Notes under the pieces: model-generated
What the model was told of the DNA's origin: nothing
The model's database searches: none
The model's input: only the letters and a program-made list of their open reading frames with translations
Shown here: piece after piece, positions 1-11,891 of the stretch
How the letters are laid out: every line of letters begins with the position of its first letter
Numbering within the stretch: position 1 is the stretch's first letter
Translations under genes and position numbers: made by a program
Source: Scedosporium boydii
Lineage: Eukaryota > Ascomycota > Sordariomycetes > Microascales > Microascaceae
Assembly (NCBI GenBank): GCA_002221725.1
Contig: NJFT01000006.1
Span: 124,001 to 188,000, forward strand
DNA: 64,000 bases
Direction: 5' to 3'

Positions 1-354
1 TGGATTCAAGTCTAGAGTGCCGGGCGTTCGCATGAGGTTTGAGAGTTCTTACTTGTCACATCCGCAGCGTCCGCACTTCTGTTTCCTCATTCTACAAGGC
101 CCTTGCATGCCAGGGTAGTCAAACCACTCTCTGTTTAAACTGTGACCGCAAGGAAGCCAGTATCCCGTGGATCGGCGCGTATGCTAAGGAGCTACGTTTC
201 TTGTACTTAATCTCACTTGCTTGTATCAGGAAGCACGGCCATACATATGTAGGCTGTAACCCTCACATGTAAAATCCTTTGGGACCGAAGATCTATACGC
301 TATTGCAGGAGGAGATCTCGACATAGCTTTCAGGCCCCAACACTGGCCGTAAGA
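1..354. other. 5' flank without a recognised gene
   Basis: No supported coding region, RNA gene or repeat is visible. It is the upstream flank of the PLP/rhodanese gene that starts at 355 and probably holds its promoter. Confidence 0.5.
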
Positions 355-2471
355 ATGGCTGCGAAGAATCTCAATATCTTTAAGGGACCGGACTCTCTGT
401 CCCAGTACTTTGACCCCGACCAACATTCCCTAATTCCACTCGTTGAACTACCAGACTCTCTCAACCCTCTGCGCAGTGATGGCGTCCGTATTTTTGCCAA
501 GATGCTCACTGCGCTGCCAGCTCAAAACGTGAAGTCTCTTCCAGGTACGCTCGAAGGATCCTACTCAGCCTTTCATTAACGGAGCGGCGTTCTGATCCCT
601 TTTTGCAGCCCTTCGAATGCTACAACACGAACCCGACGCTCGGAGCAAAACGATAGTCGAAGCAAGCTCTGGGTCCACTGTGATTTCCTTGGGCATCATC
701 GCCAGAGCTCTCTGGGGCCATGATGATGTCCATGCATATGTCACCAACAAAAAGCACCCCGATTCCTTAAAATTTCTCAAGTTTTTCGGGCTAAACACGT
801 AAGTATGCAAGAATTGTCTCACAATATCTAGGTGCATTTCTCATGAGTTTCCATTCGTAGAGTTCTTTACGGTGGTTTGGCACAACAAGAACCTTCAGAT
901 CCCAAGGGAGTGATGAACCGGCTTCGACACAAGGCGAAATCCGATCCAACAGTCTGCTATCCAGGGCAATATGACAATGACCATGTCAGTGAAAGGCCAA
1001 GCTAGGCTATCTCTCAAAGCATCGTGTAATTGACACCTCACAAAGAACTGGAAATCGCATGAGCAATGGACTGGGGCGCAGATTTGGAAGCAGTTACCCG
1101 AAATCAACGTCCTCTGCACCACCATCGGCACTGGAGGTATGTATTCTTTGTCGAGTATAGATTTGAATATGTTTTAACCCGCCTTTCTGTTCCGACAGGT
1201 TGTATCACAGGGACAGGCGTTTATTTGAAGAAGCAGAAGCCAACGATAAAAGTAGTCGGGTAAGGAGTATTCATGCACCCCACGCTAACTTCATTCCATC
1301 TATCATATTAATTATCTCTGCAGAGTTTGCAATGTCTTTGGCGATCCGACGCCAGGGCCGCGGCACTTCCCAGGATTCCATACGTCGCCATTCCCTTGGA
1401 GGGAGACAATCGACTCCTTCGAGACCGTAGCCTCAGTTGATGCCTTTCGCATGTCTATGAAGTTATCACGCCACGGACTCATTGCAGGGCCGTCATCAGG
1501 GGAGGCGTTGTGTGGGCTTCTGGCCTACCTAGAGACCTTGAAAGGGGAAGGTAAGCTTGCTGATCTCGCAGAAGCAGGCACTGATGAAGTCAACTGCGTG
1601 TTCATCTGCGCGGATCTTCCATATCAGTATATGGATTTATATTTCAAGAAACTCGCCTCTGATGAGTTCCCTCCGACTTTTAATGAGGTATAGGTTGCCT
1701 GTTTTATCCATCCCGATTTGCGATTTCCACTGACACATTACACAGAACCTTTTATCTTGTGACCAAGATGCATATGATGAACGATGGTTTCTATCTCCAG
1801 AAGAAGCCTCAAAGATGCTCAGTAGCGAGCAGAAAGGGATATGCACTCCGGCTGCCCCATGCCAGTGTGTGATCTATTCATCATCTTGCCCAACTTGTTC
1901 ATCAGTTGCAGAGTCTACCAGTGGATCGAGCTCGCCCTCGACGGCCGGGGAGTTTACTTGGTCTTCCGCGCATTCATCGAGCACTGAATCGTCCCTTTCG
2001 GAGAGCCCTTTCCAAACTATCATCCCACATCCTTTACCCGTCGTGGTTGACATCAGACCAGAACACGCCTTTACAGAGTCCCACGTCAGATGTTCTTACA
2101 ATGTGCCTCTACCAGAGACGCAAGCGGACTTTTATGACAACGCTCAGGCGGTAGAGAAACGCTGGTGTGAGTTAAAGAATGCTATTGATGGTGAAATGTG
2201 GCCCCACAGTCCCTGTTCTCGGGGTTCCATGGTCCCCTCCACCCATACATCCAAGGAAAAGGACGCGCTCACTGAGGAAGCCAAGACCGCACACCCACCA
2301 CCGGATTACATCGCCTACCCAGACCTAGGGTCGCCATCATCACCCGTCATTGTACTTTGCAGTGACGGGGATTCTGGGAAAATGGCGACATCAATCCTCC
2401 GTGGGAAGGGACAGGAGGCTTACTGCGTGGAAGGGGGTTATAGAGAGCTCTTGCAATACCTTAGCCGATAG
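355..2471 (+). CDS. Cysteine synthase-like PLP enzyme fused to a C-terminal rhodanese domain
   Basis: Seven exons: 355-544, 609-798, 861-984, 1046-1136, 1199-1259, 1324-1687 and 1746-2471, all phase-consistent, giving 581 aa. The N-terminal two thirds is a fold-type II (beta family) PLP enzyme. Lys60 in the NVKSLPALRML stretch sits where the Schiff-base lysine of cysteine synthases lies, the SSGST loop replaces the usual TSGNT substrate loop, and GTGGCITGTG is the phosphate-binding glycine loop. After a Ser-rich linker (about residues 365-420) comes a rhodanese domain with VVDIRPEHAF near its start and the cysteine loop CSDGDSG near its end. The PLP part most resembles the fungal cysteine synthase 2/Mcy1 group, which differs from OAS sulfhydrylase. 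Plausible chemistry is release or transfer of sulfur from an amino acid to the rhodanese cysteine. That is inference, and the true substrate is unknown. Confidence 0.85.
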
Positions 2472-3173
2472 ACTCAGCGCCCGAGTGGTGAGTGTTAAGG
2501 GGGAAGTATTTTACGCGGGATTTGGGATCTGAGATTCTGAGTCGGCTGCTAAATTAGTACGTCTCCGCTTCTTCAAGAGTACGATTAAGCTCATTTGCAG
2601 CAATTTAAGGTTGCATCTCGAAAGTGCTCTGTTTCTAAACGGCCTTGGTGGATTCTTCAATGCTACTGCGACTGAGCAATTTGCCGCCGAGCAGATTTGA
2701 GCAAGTTAATGTAGGATGACTTGGCTTTCTGGGAATCGTCGTCTGCTTCGAGGATCGGCGGGCAGATCTGCACGGATGAGGGCCGGGGTCTTCTCGGACC
2801 TGCAGGCCGCAGTTAGGTTGACCCAATGTCTGTGAGGACCTGCAAGCAGGAAGTAGTGAAGAATACTAACGGCAGCGCTGTCCGGCCCAATTCCGTTTTC
2901 GGTGATGAGCTGTTACCGTTTTGCTCGGGTTTTTGAACAAATTCTTCGTCGTATACTTGTCGCTTGCGTCGTCTAGATGCCCGCTTTCACCCTTTTCTGA
3001 ACACTTTCTGTCCCTGGCAGAAATTGATTCCCCGTAACTAAAGATACAATGTCAGCTCGAGACGTGTAAGGCTGTTGGTCTGGTCGACCTGAATCTTAGT
3101 ACCAGCGCAGAATAAGTCTTTTCTCTCCTGCAAACGAAGAAAACAGAAATTATTTCGCATAAATTCAGCACCA
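2472..3173. other. Intergenic region between PLP/rhodanese and POT transporter genes
   Basis: It holds the 3' flank of the upstream gene and the promoter and leader of the transporter. No ORF with family features, RNA gene or repeat is seen. Confidence 0.5.
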
Positions 3174-5214
3174 ATGACGAAAATGACAGAGAAAGTCGCC
3201 CAGAACGAGAAGGCAGGTAGTTCGGAGACGGACGGCCTCCAAGGTCCAAGGGACGCCACTCAGGAGGAGATAGACGCACTGCCTCATGTGGCCGATAAGC
3301 TGCCTTTTGCTGCTTGGGCCGTTATCCTCGCAGGCGCCTTTGAGCGATTCACCTACTTTGGCTTAATAGCACCGTGGCGTAAGTGAACAAAGGCTTGCTG
3401 GTGCAGTTGCGGATTACTGATTATCATCTTCCAGAAAACTATATGCAGAATTCAAGAGATAATGTCGCTGTTCCTGGTGCTCTTGGACTCGGACAGTCAA
3501 CTGCAGTCAACATCTACAATGCATTTTTCCTATTTTCGTTTCTCACGCCCATGCTGTTCGCTCTGGTATCAGATATATGGCTCGGAAGGTTCAATACCTT
3601 AATGATTGGTTTGGCGTAAGTCGCTTTCAGCTCTAGCACGTATGAAAGCTAGCAACTCAGCCTTAACTAGGTTATATCTCGCCGGATGCATCATCTTGGT
3701 TACAACATCTATCCCGGAAGCGCTAAATCGAGGGGCCGGAATTGGTGGCCTCGCCACGTGTTTGGTCCTTGTTGGTCTCGGTGTTGGTTCAGTTAAGGCG
3801 ACGTTCTTTCCGTTGCTTGGTACGTTTACTCCTCTAGCAGTCAGAACTCAGCCTGTAGCTCCAATATGATACAGAACTAACCTCACCCTTCAGGAGATCA
3901 ATATGTTCAGAAGAAGCCCCAACTGGTTCAGAGGAAAAACGGCACAAGAATCATCGTCGACGGACCTAGGACTATCCAGCTCATGTATAACGCATATTAC
4001 TGGTAAGGAGCTTGCTGAAGAGTATGTTTTAACACACCCTAGGCTTACTTTCTACGCAGGTTCACGAACGTGGCGTCCCTCTCATCCATACCAGTAACGT
4101 TTCTAGAGTTCCATTACGGCTTTTGGGTTGCCTACCTACTTACAACCATATCCCTTTGTGTTTCTATTGTCTTGTTCATGATCTGGTCAGGAAGGCTAGG
4201 TATGCTCAGCTCTCATCTTCTAACCGTCAACTCTTCATACTCATTCTAAAGTAGTCAAGATTGCGCCCGAGGGAAACGTTCTCCCAAGAGCAGTCAAGAC
4301 AATGAGCTATGCTGCAAGGAGCGGGTTCAAACTAGATCATGCCAAACCTTCTTACCAGCAGACCCACCATGGGAGAACCGTTCCGTGGACGGACCACTTT
4401 GTAGACGAAATGAAACGGGGACTGATTGCATGTCGTGTCATGTAAGTTCTGATAAGACCACTTGGTGTAGGGGATTCAATATTAACTATCGAACAGTTTC
4501 TCCCTACTTGTTTTCTACCTCTGTATCAACCAGATGTACAACAACCTCGTTTCACAAGCAGGCCAAATGGACTTGCATGGGGTGCCAAACGATATGATCC
4601 AAGCCTTTTCTGGCGTGGCATGCATCATCTTCGGCCCCGTAATCCAAAGCCTATACGAGATCCTCGCCAAACACAAGATTGAGTTCGGACCAATCGCGCG
4701 GATGGCGGCTGCCTTTATCTTCTGTGGAGCCGGCATGGGTTACGCCGCAGGGCTCCAGCGGCTCATCTACTCGGCAGGGCCATGTTACGATCGACCATTC
4801 TCCTGTCCCGAATCAGAGGGAGGGAAGATACCAAATAGCGTCAACGTGTGGGCCCAAATGCCAGTCTATATCTTCCTGGCCATCGGCGAGATCTTCGGCT
4901 TTGTCACTGCGTTTGAATACGCCTACGGCAAAGCACCAAAGGACATGAAGACAGTGGTACAGGCACTGACTCAACTCACGGCTTGCTTTGCTAGTGTGTT
5001 GGGAATGGCGATCTCACCGGCAGCAAAGGATCCCAATATGGTAATATTCTATGCGTGCTTGGCTGGAGCCATGGGACTCACTGCCGTCTTATTTTGGTGG
5101 AGATTCAGGAAATATGATGAGATGGATACAGAACTAAACCAGTTGGACTACAAGGAGGAGGTATTCGACTCTACTTGTCCAGCATCAGATGAGGAGAAGG
5201 CAGTAAAATCCTAG
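3174..5214 (+). CDS. POT/PTR-family proton-coupled peptide transporter
   Basis: Seven exons (3174-3378, 3435-3615, 3671-3819, 3894-4002, 4060-4199, 4252-4441, 4497-5214) give a 563-aa polytopic membrane protein. The first helix carries FERFTYFGL (about residues 56-64), the ExxERFxYYG signature region of the POT (PTR2) family, which imports di- and tripeptides with protons. Later segments match family helices and loops, such as the LGVGSVKATFFPLLGDQY stretch and the GEIFGFVTAFEYAYGKAP stretch near the C-terminus. About 12 hydrophobic segments are visible, with a charged cytosolic N-terminus (about 45 aa) and C-terminus. It is likely at the plasma membrane. The ExxER glutamates and arginine used in proton coupling are only partly present (FER). 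A second in-frame Met lies three codons into the ORF. The exact substrate cannot be read from sequence. Confidence 0.9.
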
Positions 5215-5867
5215 TGGTAGAGCACCTTCCTCGAGCCAGAGATCGAAGGGGGGAAATACAACAGGCAATACGCCTAGAGGAATAGTAGTTCTGAACTTAG
5301 ACATAAAGGCTCCGTTTTTGAGCATTTCTGGCCCGTTTCCTTTCCGCCCAACGTACCTTTCTGAGAAGTAAACGGTCTCTCAAGACGCGGTCCGTTATGA
5401 TGGTACAGAGTACCCCACAGGAGCTTGGGCCGAACCCACCGTCTCGGCCCGGGACCGGGGGATGAAGAATTCCCCACCCCAAATTAGCTCATACCCGCTC
5501 AGTCGTGGGGGCTTACGGCTCGAGTTTGTTTCCTGCTGAGAAACTACGACAGGAAGATTGTCAGAGGTTATAGCAATGACAGGAGAAAATACCTAAGAGC
5601 TTGTCAACCCGGATGGTACTGATGAGAGGAACACCACTGAAGTGTTGTGGTGTATATCACCCTCCCTGGTATTACTCGGATGCAGGCACGTGTCTCTAGC
5701 CACAACTCCCAGAAGCCAGACGTCATCTCATGCGTCGCTCCTCTTCCTGCCTCTGTCCCCAGAACAGCTCACCGTTCTTCTATTTCCAAAGCGTCCCCCT
5801 TAGAAGCTGCACTAAACCCTTGACACGCGACGACCTGCCAGCAGACACGCCCTCCCACACATAAACC
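5215..5867. other. Intergenic region upstream of the methyltransferase
   Basis: No supported gene. Short open frames around 5274-5480 on the minus strand lack any domain signature and look random. Confidence 0.5.
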
Positions 5868-6620
5868 ATGGAACCCTCAGCAATTGCCGTCAGTCAATAC
5901 GCTACGACGAGCAACAAACTCGCCGATCGCCTCGCTATCCACGACTGGAACACTTCCGGTCAACACTGGTTCGTCTGGGCGGGCGAGCGCATCGCAAAAG
6001 AAGGTGATGTGCTCGAAATCGGCGCCGGAACCGGTGAACTATGGCGCCAAACGGACCACTCCAAAGCACGTCTCGTCCTTACCGACTTCTCAGCTGCCAT
6101 GTGCGACAGGCTACGCGAGATAGACGGAGCGACGGTTCAGCAATGCGATGCGACGAAGCTTCCTTTTGCCGATGGGAGCTTCGACTCAGTGATTGCCAAC
6201 CATATGCTCTACCACGTCGACGACCCCGATGCGGCCTTGAAGGAATTTGCTAGGGTGCTTCGGCCGGGGGGGAACGTTCACATTGCGCTCAATGGCATGG
6301 ATCACCTTGAGGAGTTGTTGAATGTGGGGGCTGAGGTTGGGAGACCCAGCGTCATTCGAGACCGTGCAAAGGTGGTGGCGGAGACTGCTGTTGATTATCT
6401 GGAGAAGTATTTTGCAGATGTCACGTACGAGAGATGTCCTGGTGCCTTTGAGGTTCCTAGGTATGAGCCTGTGTTGGCGTATATCAACAGTATTGGGGAT
6501 GAGCCGCTAGGTGGAGATCAGGAGGCGAAGGCTAGGCGAATCATCGAGGACACGATTGCAGAGAAGGGAAAGTTTCATGTGAACAAGCATATGGTTCTAT
6601 TAACTGGAATGCGAGTGTAG
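5868..6620 (+). CDS. Class I SAM-dependent methyltransferase, intronless
   Basis: Single exon of 250 aa starting at ATG in good context (accATGgaa). A complete class I Rossmann methyltransferase core is visible: motif I VLEIGAGTGELW (residues 48-59) binds SAM, an acidic residue follows beta-2 (LTDFSAAM), CDATKLPFADGSFD is motif III/IV, then NHMLYHVDDP and the post-motif VLRPGG. This is the Methyltransf_11/UbiE-like layout. The acceptor substrate is unknown. The ANHMLYHV and ELWR wording, together with the lack of introns, resembles small-molecule methyltransferases common in bacteria and suggests possible transfer. It is convergent with the HDAC-family gene, with a 203-bp gap. Confidence 0.88.
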   Translation: MEPSAIAVSQYATTSNKLADRLAIHDWNTSGQHWFVWAGERIAKEGDVLEIGAGTGELWRQTDHSKARLVLTDFSAAMCDRLREIDGATVQQCDATKLPFADGSFDSVIANHMLYHVDDPDAALKEFARVLRPGGNVHIALNGMDHLEELLNVGAEVGRPSVIRDRAKVVAETAVDYLEKYFADVTYERCPGAFEVPRYEPVLAYINSIGDEPLGGDQEAKARRIIEDTIAEKGKFHVNKHMVLLTGMRV

Positions 6621-6823
6621 AAAAATACCTGCCTCCCCATATAGATCTGGTGGTAGTGTAGGTCACAAGCAACAGCCCTGTTAGCTCTAACCCCTGAATC
6701 AAAGCGCGTGATCCCTGGTCTATTAATACATCTCAGCCCTATAAATATTACTAGACGTCCCCTCTATTATGTGAAGTTGTGCCCGTCAAACTGAACCTTC
6801 TGTCCCGCGAATGCCCCATCCGT

Positions 6824-7990
6824 CTAATACCTGCCAGACTCCCATCCCTTGAGAAAAGAAGCTAGATTTGGCCCCAGAGCCTCGAGAACGTAGCCGCCTT
6901 CTAACAGAATAACTGCAGGAATACCGTCCATGCAAGAATCACCGCTTACCAACCGCGCTATTGTCGCGTATTCGGGCGTATCGATAGCAAACGATCCCAG
7001 AGGATCCATCCGGTAGGTATCAAATCCCAGACTCACCACGAGATAGGTTGCGTGCGCCCTTTTCACAACTTTCATTGCCTTGTTCACCTTGGCCATGTAT
7101 TCATCTGCTGAGGAGCAGGGCGCCAAAGGGAAGTTCCAATTCGCTCCCTCCCCAGCACCTGAGCCCTTTTCATCCGGGAATCCAGTATAATATGGATATT
7201 CGTCCTTCCCATGAATACTAATATATACGACGGACTTATCGTGGTAAAAGTAGTCTTGAGTGCCATTTCCGTGGTGGAAGTCCAGGTCAAGAATAGCGAT
7301 CTTGGGCGGATTGGGTCGATCTGGCCTAGAGGCCTCATGGAAATGCCTCAGCGCATGGACAGCTACGACTGCGTTGTTGACGTAGCAGTACCCACCGGCC
7401 ATATTGGTGGTACAGTGATGCCCGGGAGGCCTGCAAAGTGCCATTACATCCTTTGGGGACGTGGACGTCGAGCTTGGGACACACAATCGCGCGGCCTCCA
7501 CGGCCAGTTCGGCAGACGAGATAATGGAAGCCCAGCTCCCCTTTGCCATCCCCGAACTCAGGTCAAATGAGTAGAATCCAGGTCGGGCGAGCACATCCCG
7601 TGGAGGGCCCCGGTTAGTTGCGGTCTTGGCAACAGAGGGAACGCGGAAGCACTCGGGGAGCAGTGATTCATCTTCCTTGATGACACCAAGCTTGACCCAT
7701 TCGCTGTGAATAGTCATGAGATACTGCAGATATCCAGGGTCGTGAGTTTCCGAGACAAATCGGTCCGTAAGTGCCGCAGTGCTTTCCAATTTGACATGAT
7801 TCTCCTCCCCAGGGCTTGTTGCCGCCGGCTCATGCTCGCTGATATCGCGAATTTCATGACGACCTTCCCCCTTTAGGAACTCTAGGATGGTAGTAATCCG
7901 CTCGGGACATTCATAGGCTGGAATCGTCTTGCCATTGAGAATCTCAATGGTGCGGTGCTTAAGGGTCGCCGGATGGTGAAGGACCAGCAT
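6824..7990 (-). CDS. Histone deacetylase-superfamily hydrolase (acetylpolyamine amidohydrolase-like)
   Basis: Intronless, 388 aa. The Zn-dependent arginase/deacetylase fold is clear. RPPGHH (187-192) supplies the catalytic His pair, DLDFHHGNGTQ (about 235-245) and GFDTYRMDPLG carry the metal-binding Asp/His residues, and LEGGY near the C-terminus carries the transition-state residue region, here YV after GG. Length and motif spelling (HHGNGTQ, GFD) place it nearer to class II/acetylpolyamine amidohydrolase relatives than to RPD3. No nuclear localisation signal or extra domain is visible, so a small-molecule or non-histone acetyl-lysine substrate is as likely as histones. It lies tail-to-tail with the methyltransferase. 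The start at 7990 is the first Met and begins directly at the conserved beta-strand (MLVLHHP). Confidence 0.9.
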   Translation of the reverse strand: MLVLHHPATLKHRTIEILNGKTIPAYECPERITTILEFLKGEGRHEIRDISEHEPAATSPGEENHVKLESTAALTDRFVSETHDPGYLQYLMTIHSEWVKLGVIKEDESLLPECFRVPSVAKTATNRGPPRDVLARPGFYSFDLSSGMAKGSWASIISSAELAVEAARLCVPSSTSTSPKDVMALCRPPGHHCTTNMAGGYCYVNNAVVAVHALRHFHEASRPDRPNPPKIAILDLDFHHGNGTQDYFYHDKSVVYISIHGKDEYPYYTGFPDEKGSGAGEGANWNFPLAPCSSADEYMAKVNKAMKVVKRAHATYLVVSLGFDTYRMDPLGSFAIDTPEYATIARLVSGDSCMDGIPAVILLEGGYVLEALGPNLASFLKGWESGRY

Positions 7991-10900
7991 TGCGCGTCGC
8001 GTGACCCTTCGAATTCAGTCGAAAATGGACCTGGAGATTTGAGCGTTTCGAACGAATGTAACAGAAGTCGAAATGGAAGAAGTGGGACAGAATCCTAGGA
8101 GATTATATTTGACGTGGCTTCAGGCCGTGCTGTGTCGAACGGAGGGTCGGTGCTCTCAGAGCCGAGGCAGCAGAGCAAGAGCGAGATCCCTCGTGCTTAT
8201 TATTTTCACGCCTTCCTGTTTGAAATCGATCAGAATGAACCAGTGAACCTCGACCTAGAAAGTCTTATTCAGGGCCCATAATGACTTTGGAGGTAGAGAG
8301 GAGAACGGCAAGAGCACCATGGCTTATTTCGTCTCTCTTTTTCCTCTTGTGGAAAGAATATGTCGTGAATAAGGTCAATTGATCTTTGATTCATGATCAC
8401 ATTGGCGACGCTGACCAAGACCAACTTGGAAAGTGCGGAACAACGAGCGAAATTGGGGAAATAACCCCCATGACTAAGCACAGCTTCCCCTGTCAGATAC
8501 AATTGTATCAATCATCTCATCTCTTGAATTGCATTTCATCCTCGTCAGACTCATATCCGATAGATTATGGCTTATAGAGACAAGGGCCTGCATGGAAACT
8601 TGCGACAGTCAGTTGGGAGAGGTCCATCATGAGGGACACCGCAGGGACCACCCACGGGCTTAACGATTGGGATGGCAGTTGTTGAGCCCCGAATACCCCT
8701 GTAGCTACCTCGGTACGGATACCCCGATACAAGTTGTAAGGCCCCCCGATAAGTGCATATCAGCCCCGAGATCGCTTCCACTGATAGATACACCGGAAGC
8801 GGCAAGGGCAACGGGGATGGAATCAAGGTCGGAGAAGTCTCTCCCTTCGACGGAGATTGAATGCAAGAAATGTCGTGCAGTGACGGTCCTCCGCCATCAA
8901 TGACTTCGAAAAGGAGCCTCCACCATTGTCAATATTGCCAATAGTCAAGTCTGCGGCCATTCCATCCTAGTGCACTTTAGTGGCTCCCCACCAACACCAC
9001 ATTCCAAGGAATCGGGAGCCACCCACCCCTCGTACTGCCGATCACATCACGAAAGGGGTAGAGGGACTGTTGGCCTGTTACGCTTTCGAGTTCGTGGGTT
9101 CTTAGGTTCATGAATTTACAGGCCATCTCTCTGTGACAGGGCGCATATCCTCCCAAGGGGGTGGGCTGTGCAGTTTGACCCATCATCGGTAACACCGCAG
9201 TTTGCGGCGGGATCATATCTCGTTTGGGGCAGCGAGAAGTGTGCAAGGAAGGTAACATTAAGGAGAACACCGTCCGGAATGGAAATAACAGAGCCCAGGC
9301 AAGAGCCAGGAGAGGCTCGGCCACGCCCAATGCTCTGGGCCGTCCTTTCCACAGCGTTCTGGGCCCGGGCTGAGGAGAATGGAACAAACACCAGCAAGCG
9401 CTATTATTCGAGGACCTGACAAGCGATGAATGAAGAATGACGATCGGGGTTAAATTCATGCCCCCTTTGAGTCCCGAGGACAATTTTATCACCACCAATA
9501 ATTACCATGAACCATCTCCGAAAACCGTTCGATGGTGTTGCTACTTTTGAGGGATCAATTGACCAGCATCGGGGGCTACCGATATGAGTCGAGATGGCGA
9601 GGAGTGTCTACGCACTGCCGAGTCGGAAGGAGCGCGGCAAGAATCATATTTACAAGGCAGCCCAACGTGACAGGGCGGGACACCTTTAGACTGTGTATGT
9701 TGCATTTGTTCCCGCCCGCACCGAGAAGCTGGGGTCGATTGGTGCGATCATTTCGCCGTCCCGCCTCCCGATGAACCACATCCATTCTGTCGCTCGTGAC
9801 AAGGACTTGGCATTTGATTCCAGGCCCATGAGAGCATGAGCTGAACCGGATCCGATTCGCCTTTCAGTCTATTTATCACGTTTAGCGGGCGAGCGCAGGG
9901 CACTGGTGCGTACACTGTCAGTTCGCTGGTCCACACGGCGCGTCTGCCTCCGCGAATCCGGACCACCACTCTTGACTCGCTAAACCGGTTACCAGAACTA
10001 GAAACGCGTGGGGCGGAGGGCAGGAAAGGTAAGGCCTAGGAAAGGGCGGATACTGAATTCTTTGAATGAGACAGAAGCAAGCAAGTGAGTCGCCAATCCG
10101 CTGTTCCGGGACATCGAGAGGGCGATTTGAGAAGGACCCAGCTCTCGAGGCATGCTGCCATTCCCGTCAAGCCCACTCAACTCCGACTCGTCCAAACAGC
10201 CGAGTGGCAGATATTTCCCTTGTTTATCGTATTGCGATTTCGCCGCAATATGGTATAAAGTGGTCAATTGATCAAGCTTTCATCGAAGCACTCCTCTCCA
10301 AGTGTACCCCCCCAAATCCACTCCACCGCTACAGCACGCTTGGTGCCGGCCCATAATGCATCATATTCCCAGTCTCCTGGCAATGTAGAAAGCAAATACA
10401 TAGAGGGTACTGCGCCATGTGATATTTTCCTCTGGCCCTTGCCGTCCAGTTCCTGTATGCATCGCGCCACCCTCTCCTTGGGTAGGCCGTGCCGTCCCCC
10501 AGATCCCACGTCATATGCCCTGCCCTTCTCACAGCTCCCTTCGTGCCGCTCCTACGGCTACTCTAAGAGACTAAATACCATGCAGGTCGCCTCGCTTCTG
10601 AGGGCCGGCTCTTTCCAATGCAGGACATCACATTTCCCGATCTGTCCAGTAGAGCAGACTCAAGTAGGCTGGTCTAGTTCGACTGGGCAGGATAAAGAAG
10701 GATGAATAATTGAAAATGAATGAAGAGGGGTCGCATAAGGCATGCGAAAGAAACGAAGACTGAATACGAGCTAGCAGCTTAAGCGTCAGCCTGTTCTGAT
10801 GTGCAGGTCCAGCTACCATACAAGGAGGCAAAGCTTGGTCGTTTCCAGTAGAACGCAACGCGCGATACCAATCTACCATACATTCATCACCATCGACGCT

Positions 10901-11891
10901 TAATACATCCACGAATAACTTGGAGGGAAAAAAACAGAAGCCACCCATAAGGTGTCGAGTGAATCCGCTTTAGGCTATAACCATTCTCACCCACTTACAT
11001 CAATGCCGCTGCCCAACTCCAGGTGTCATCTAAATAGGCAGCTCCCAATATATGCCCATAAATGGAATCGTACCATAAGACCCCGAAAAAGCATGTGGAG
11101 ATCGTGGGCGGTGCAGCTAGGAAGCCTGATTTGGCACTGACGGGATGAGATCCCCAGATTCTTGTTCGTCCCCGCAGTCCATGTCCTCTCAGAGACCCTA
11201 CCGCGTCCCAGAATCAAACCAGCAGGCGGCCGGGGAATTAATACAACCCTGACGAGCGAGAGACAGACGTTATCAAGAGATATGAAAGCAATCGGTCGAG
11301 ACCCAGGACAACAGAAGATCACCTGTTCCACCATCGGCTATCCAACACCCTTATCGCCCAAACGACACTGCAGTGGGCTTTCTCGGGGGAAACGACGCTG
11401 GAGTAGAAAATATAGAGGAGATATGCACAGATCAGCCTGACATATATGACCTTGGCACATTCCTACATTTCCATCCATCCATTAGGATTTTCCGTGGGTC
11501 GATAGGATATAGAATGTGTAGTATTAGCAGTGGCTGTACGTATATCCATACACATCACATATAAGGAACAGGCCTCGTTATAATACGGAGCTGGGGGCCA
11601 TCAAAGAAGGCCAAAGACTCTCCTCGTAGCTTGCGTTCTAATTAGAGTGGACCGCAGTCGATCTTCATCCCAACCCAGCATCCTTCCCAGGGACAGAGCT
11701 CACGATCCCCGTGTCCCCAGAGCTGAGTGGTACAAAATCGAACAAAGAGCTACGGGAGTTGATCGCTTGTGCTTATCCTCCCCTGCTTCGTTGGCTCCTT
11801 TTGTCGAAAAGAAAGGCTTCAGCGCAACGTTTCCTAGTTTCGATCCCATTCCCAATAAGAGTGCCGCAACTTTACCATTGACAAGGTCGAA
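7991..11891. other. 3.9-kb gene-free region
   Basis: No credible gene on either strand. Open frames of up to 173 codons lack domain features and are of a length expected by chance. It contains three copies of the 12-mer GGTCAATTGATC (around 8373 and 10262 forward, 9554 reversed). The 3' part is likely leader and promoter of the Ras-like gene at 11892. No terminal repeats or transposase remnants were seen. Confidence 0.5.

Noticed and set aside
1550..1570. GTAAGC...CGCAG pair in the PLP/rhodanese gene, considered as an intron
   Set aside because: The interval would be 21 nt, too short to splice. Reading through keeps a sensible protein.
8977..9498. 173-codon open frame on the minus strand in the gene-free region
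   Set aside because: No domain, signal peptide or splice-supported extension. At this base composition about one such frame is expected by chance in 64 kb.
10268..10705. 145-codon plus-strand open frame
   Set aside because: Composition and lack of motifs look random. It overlaps other open frames of similar length.
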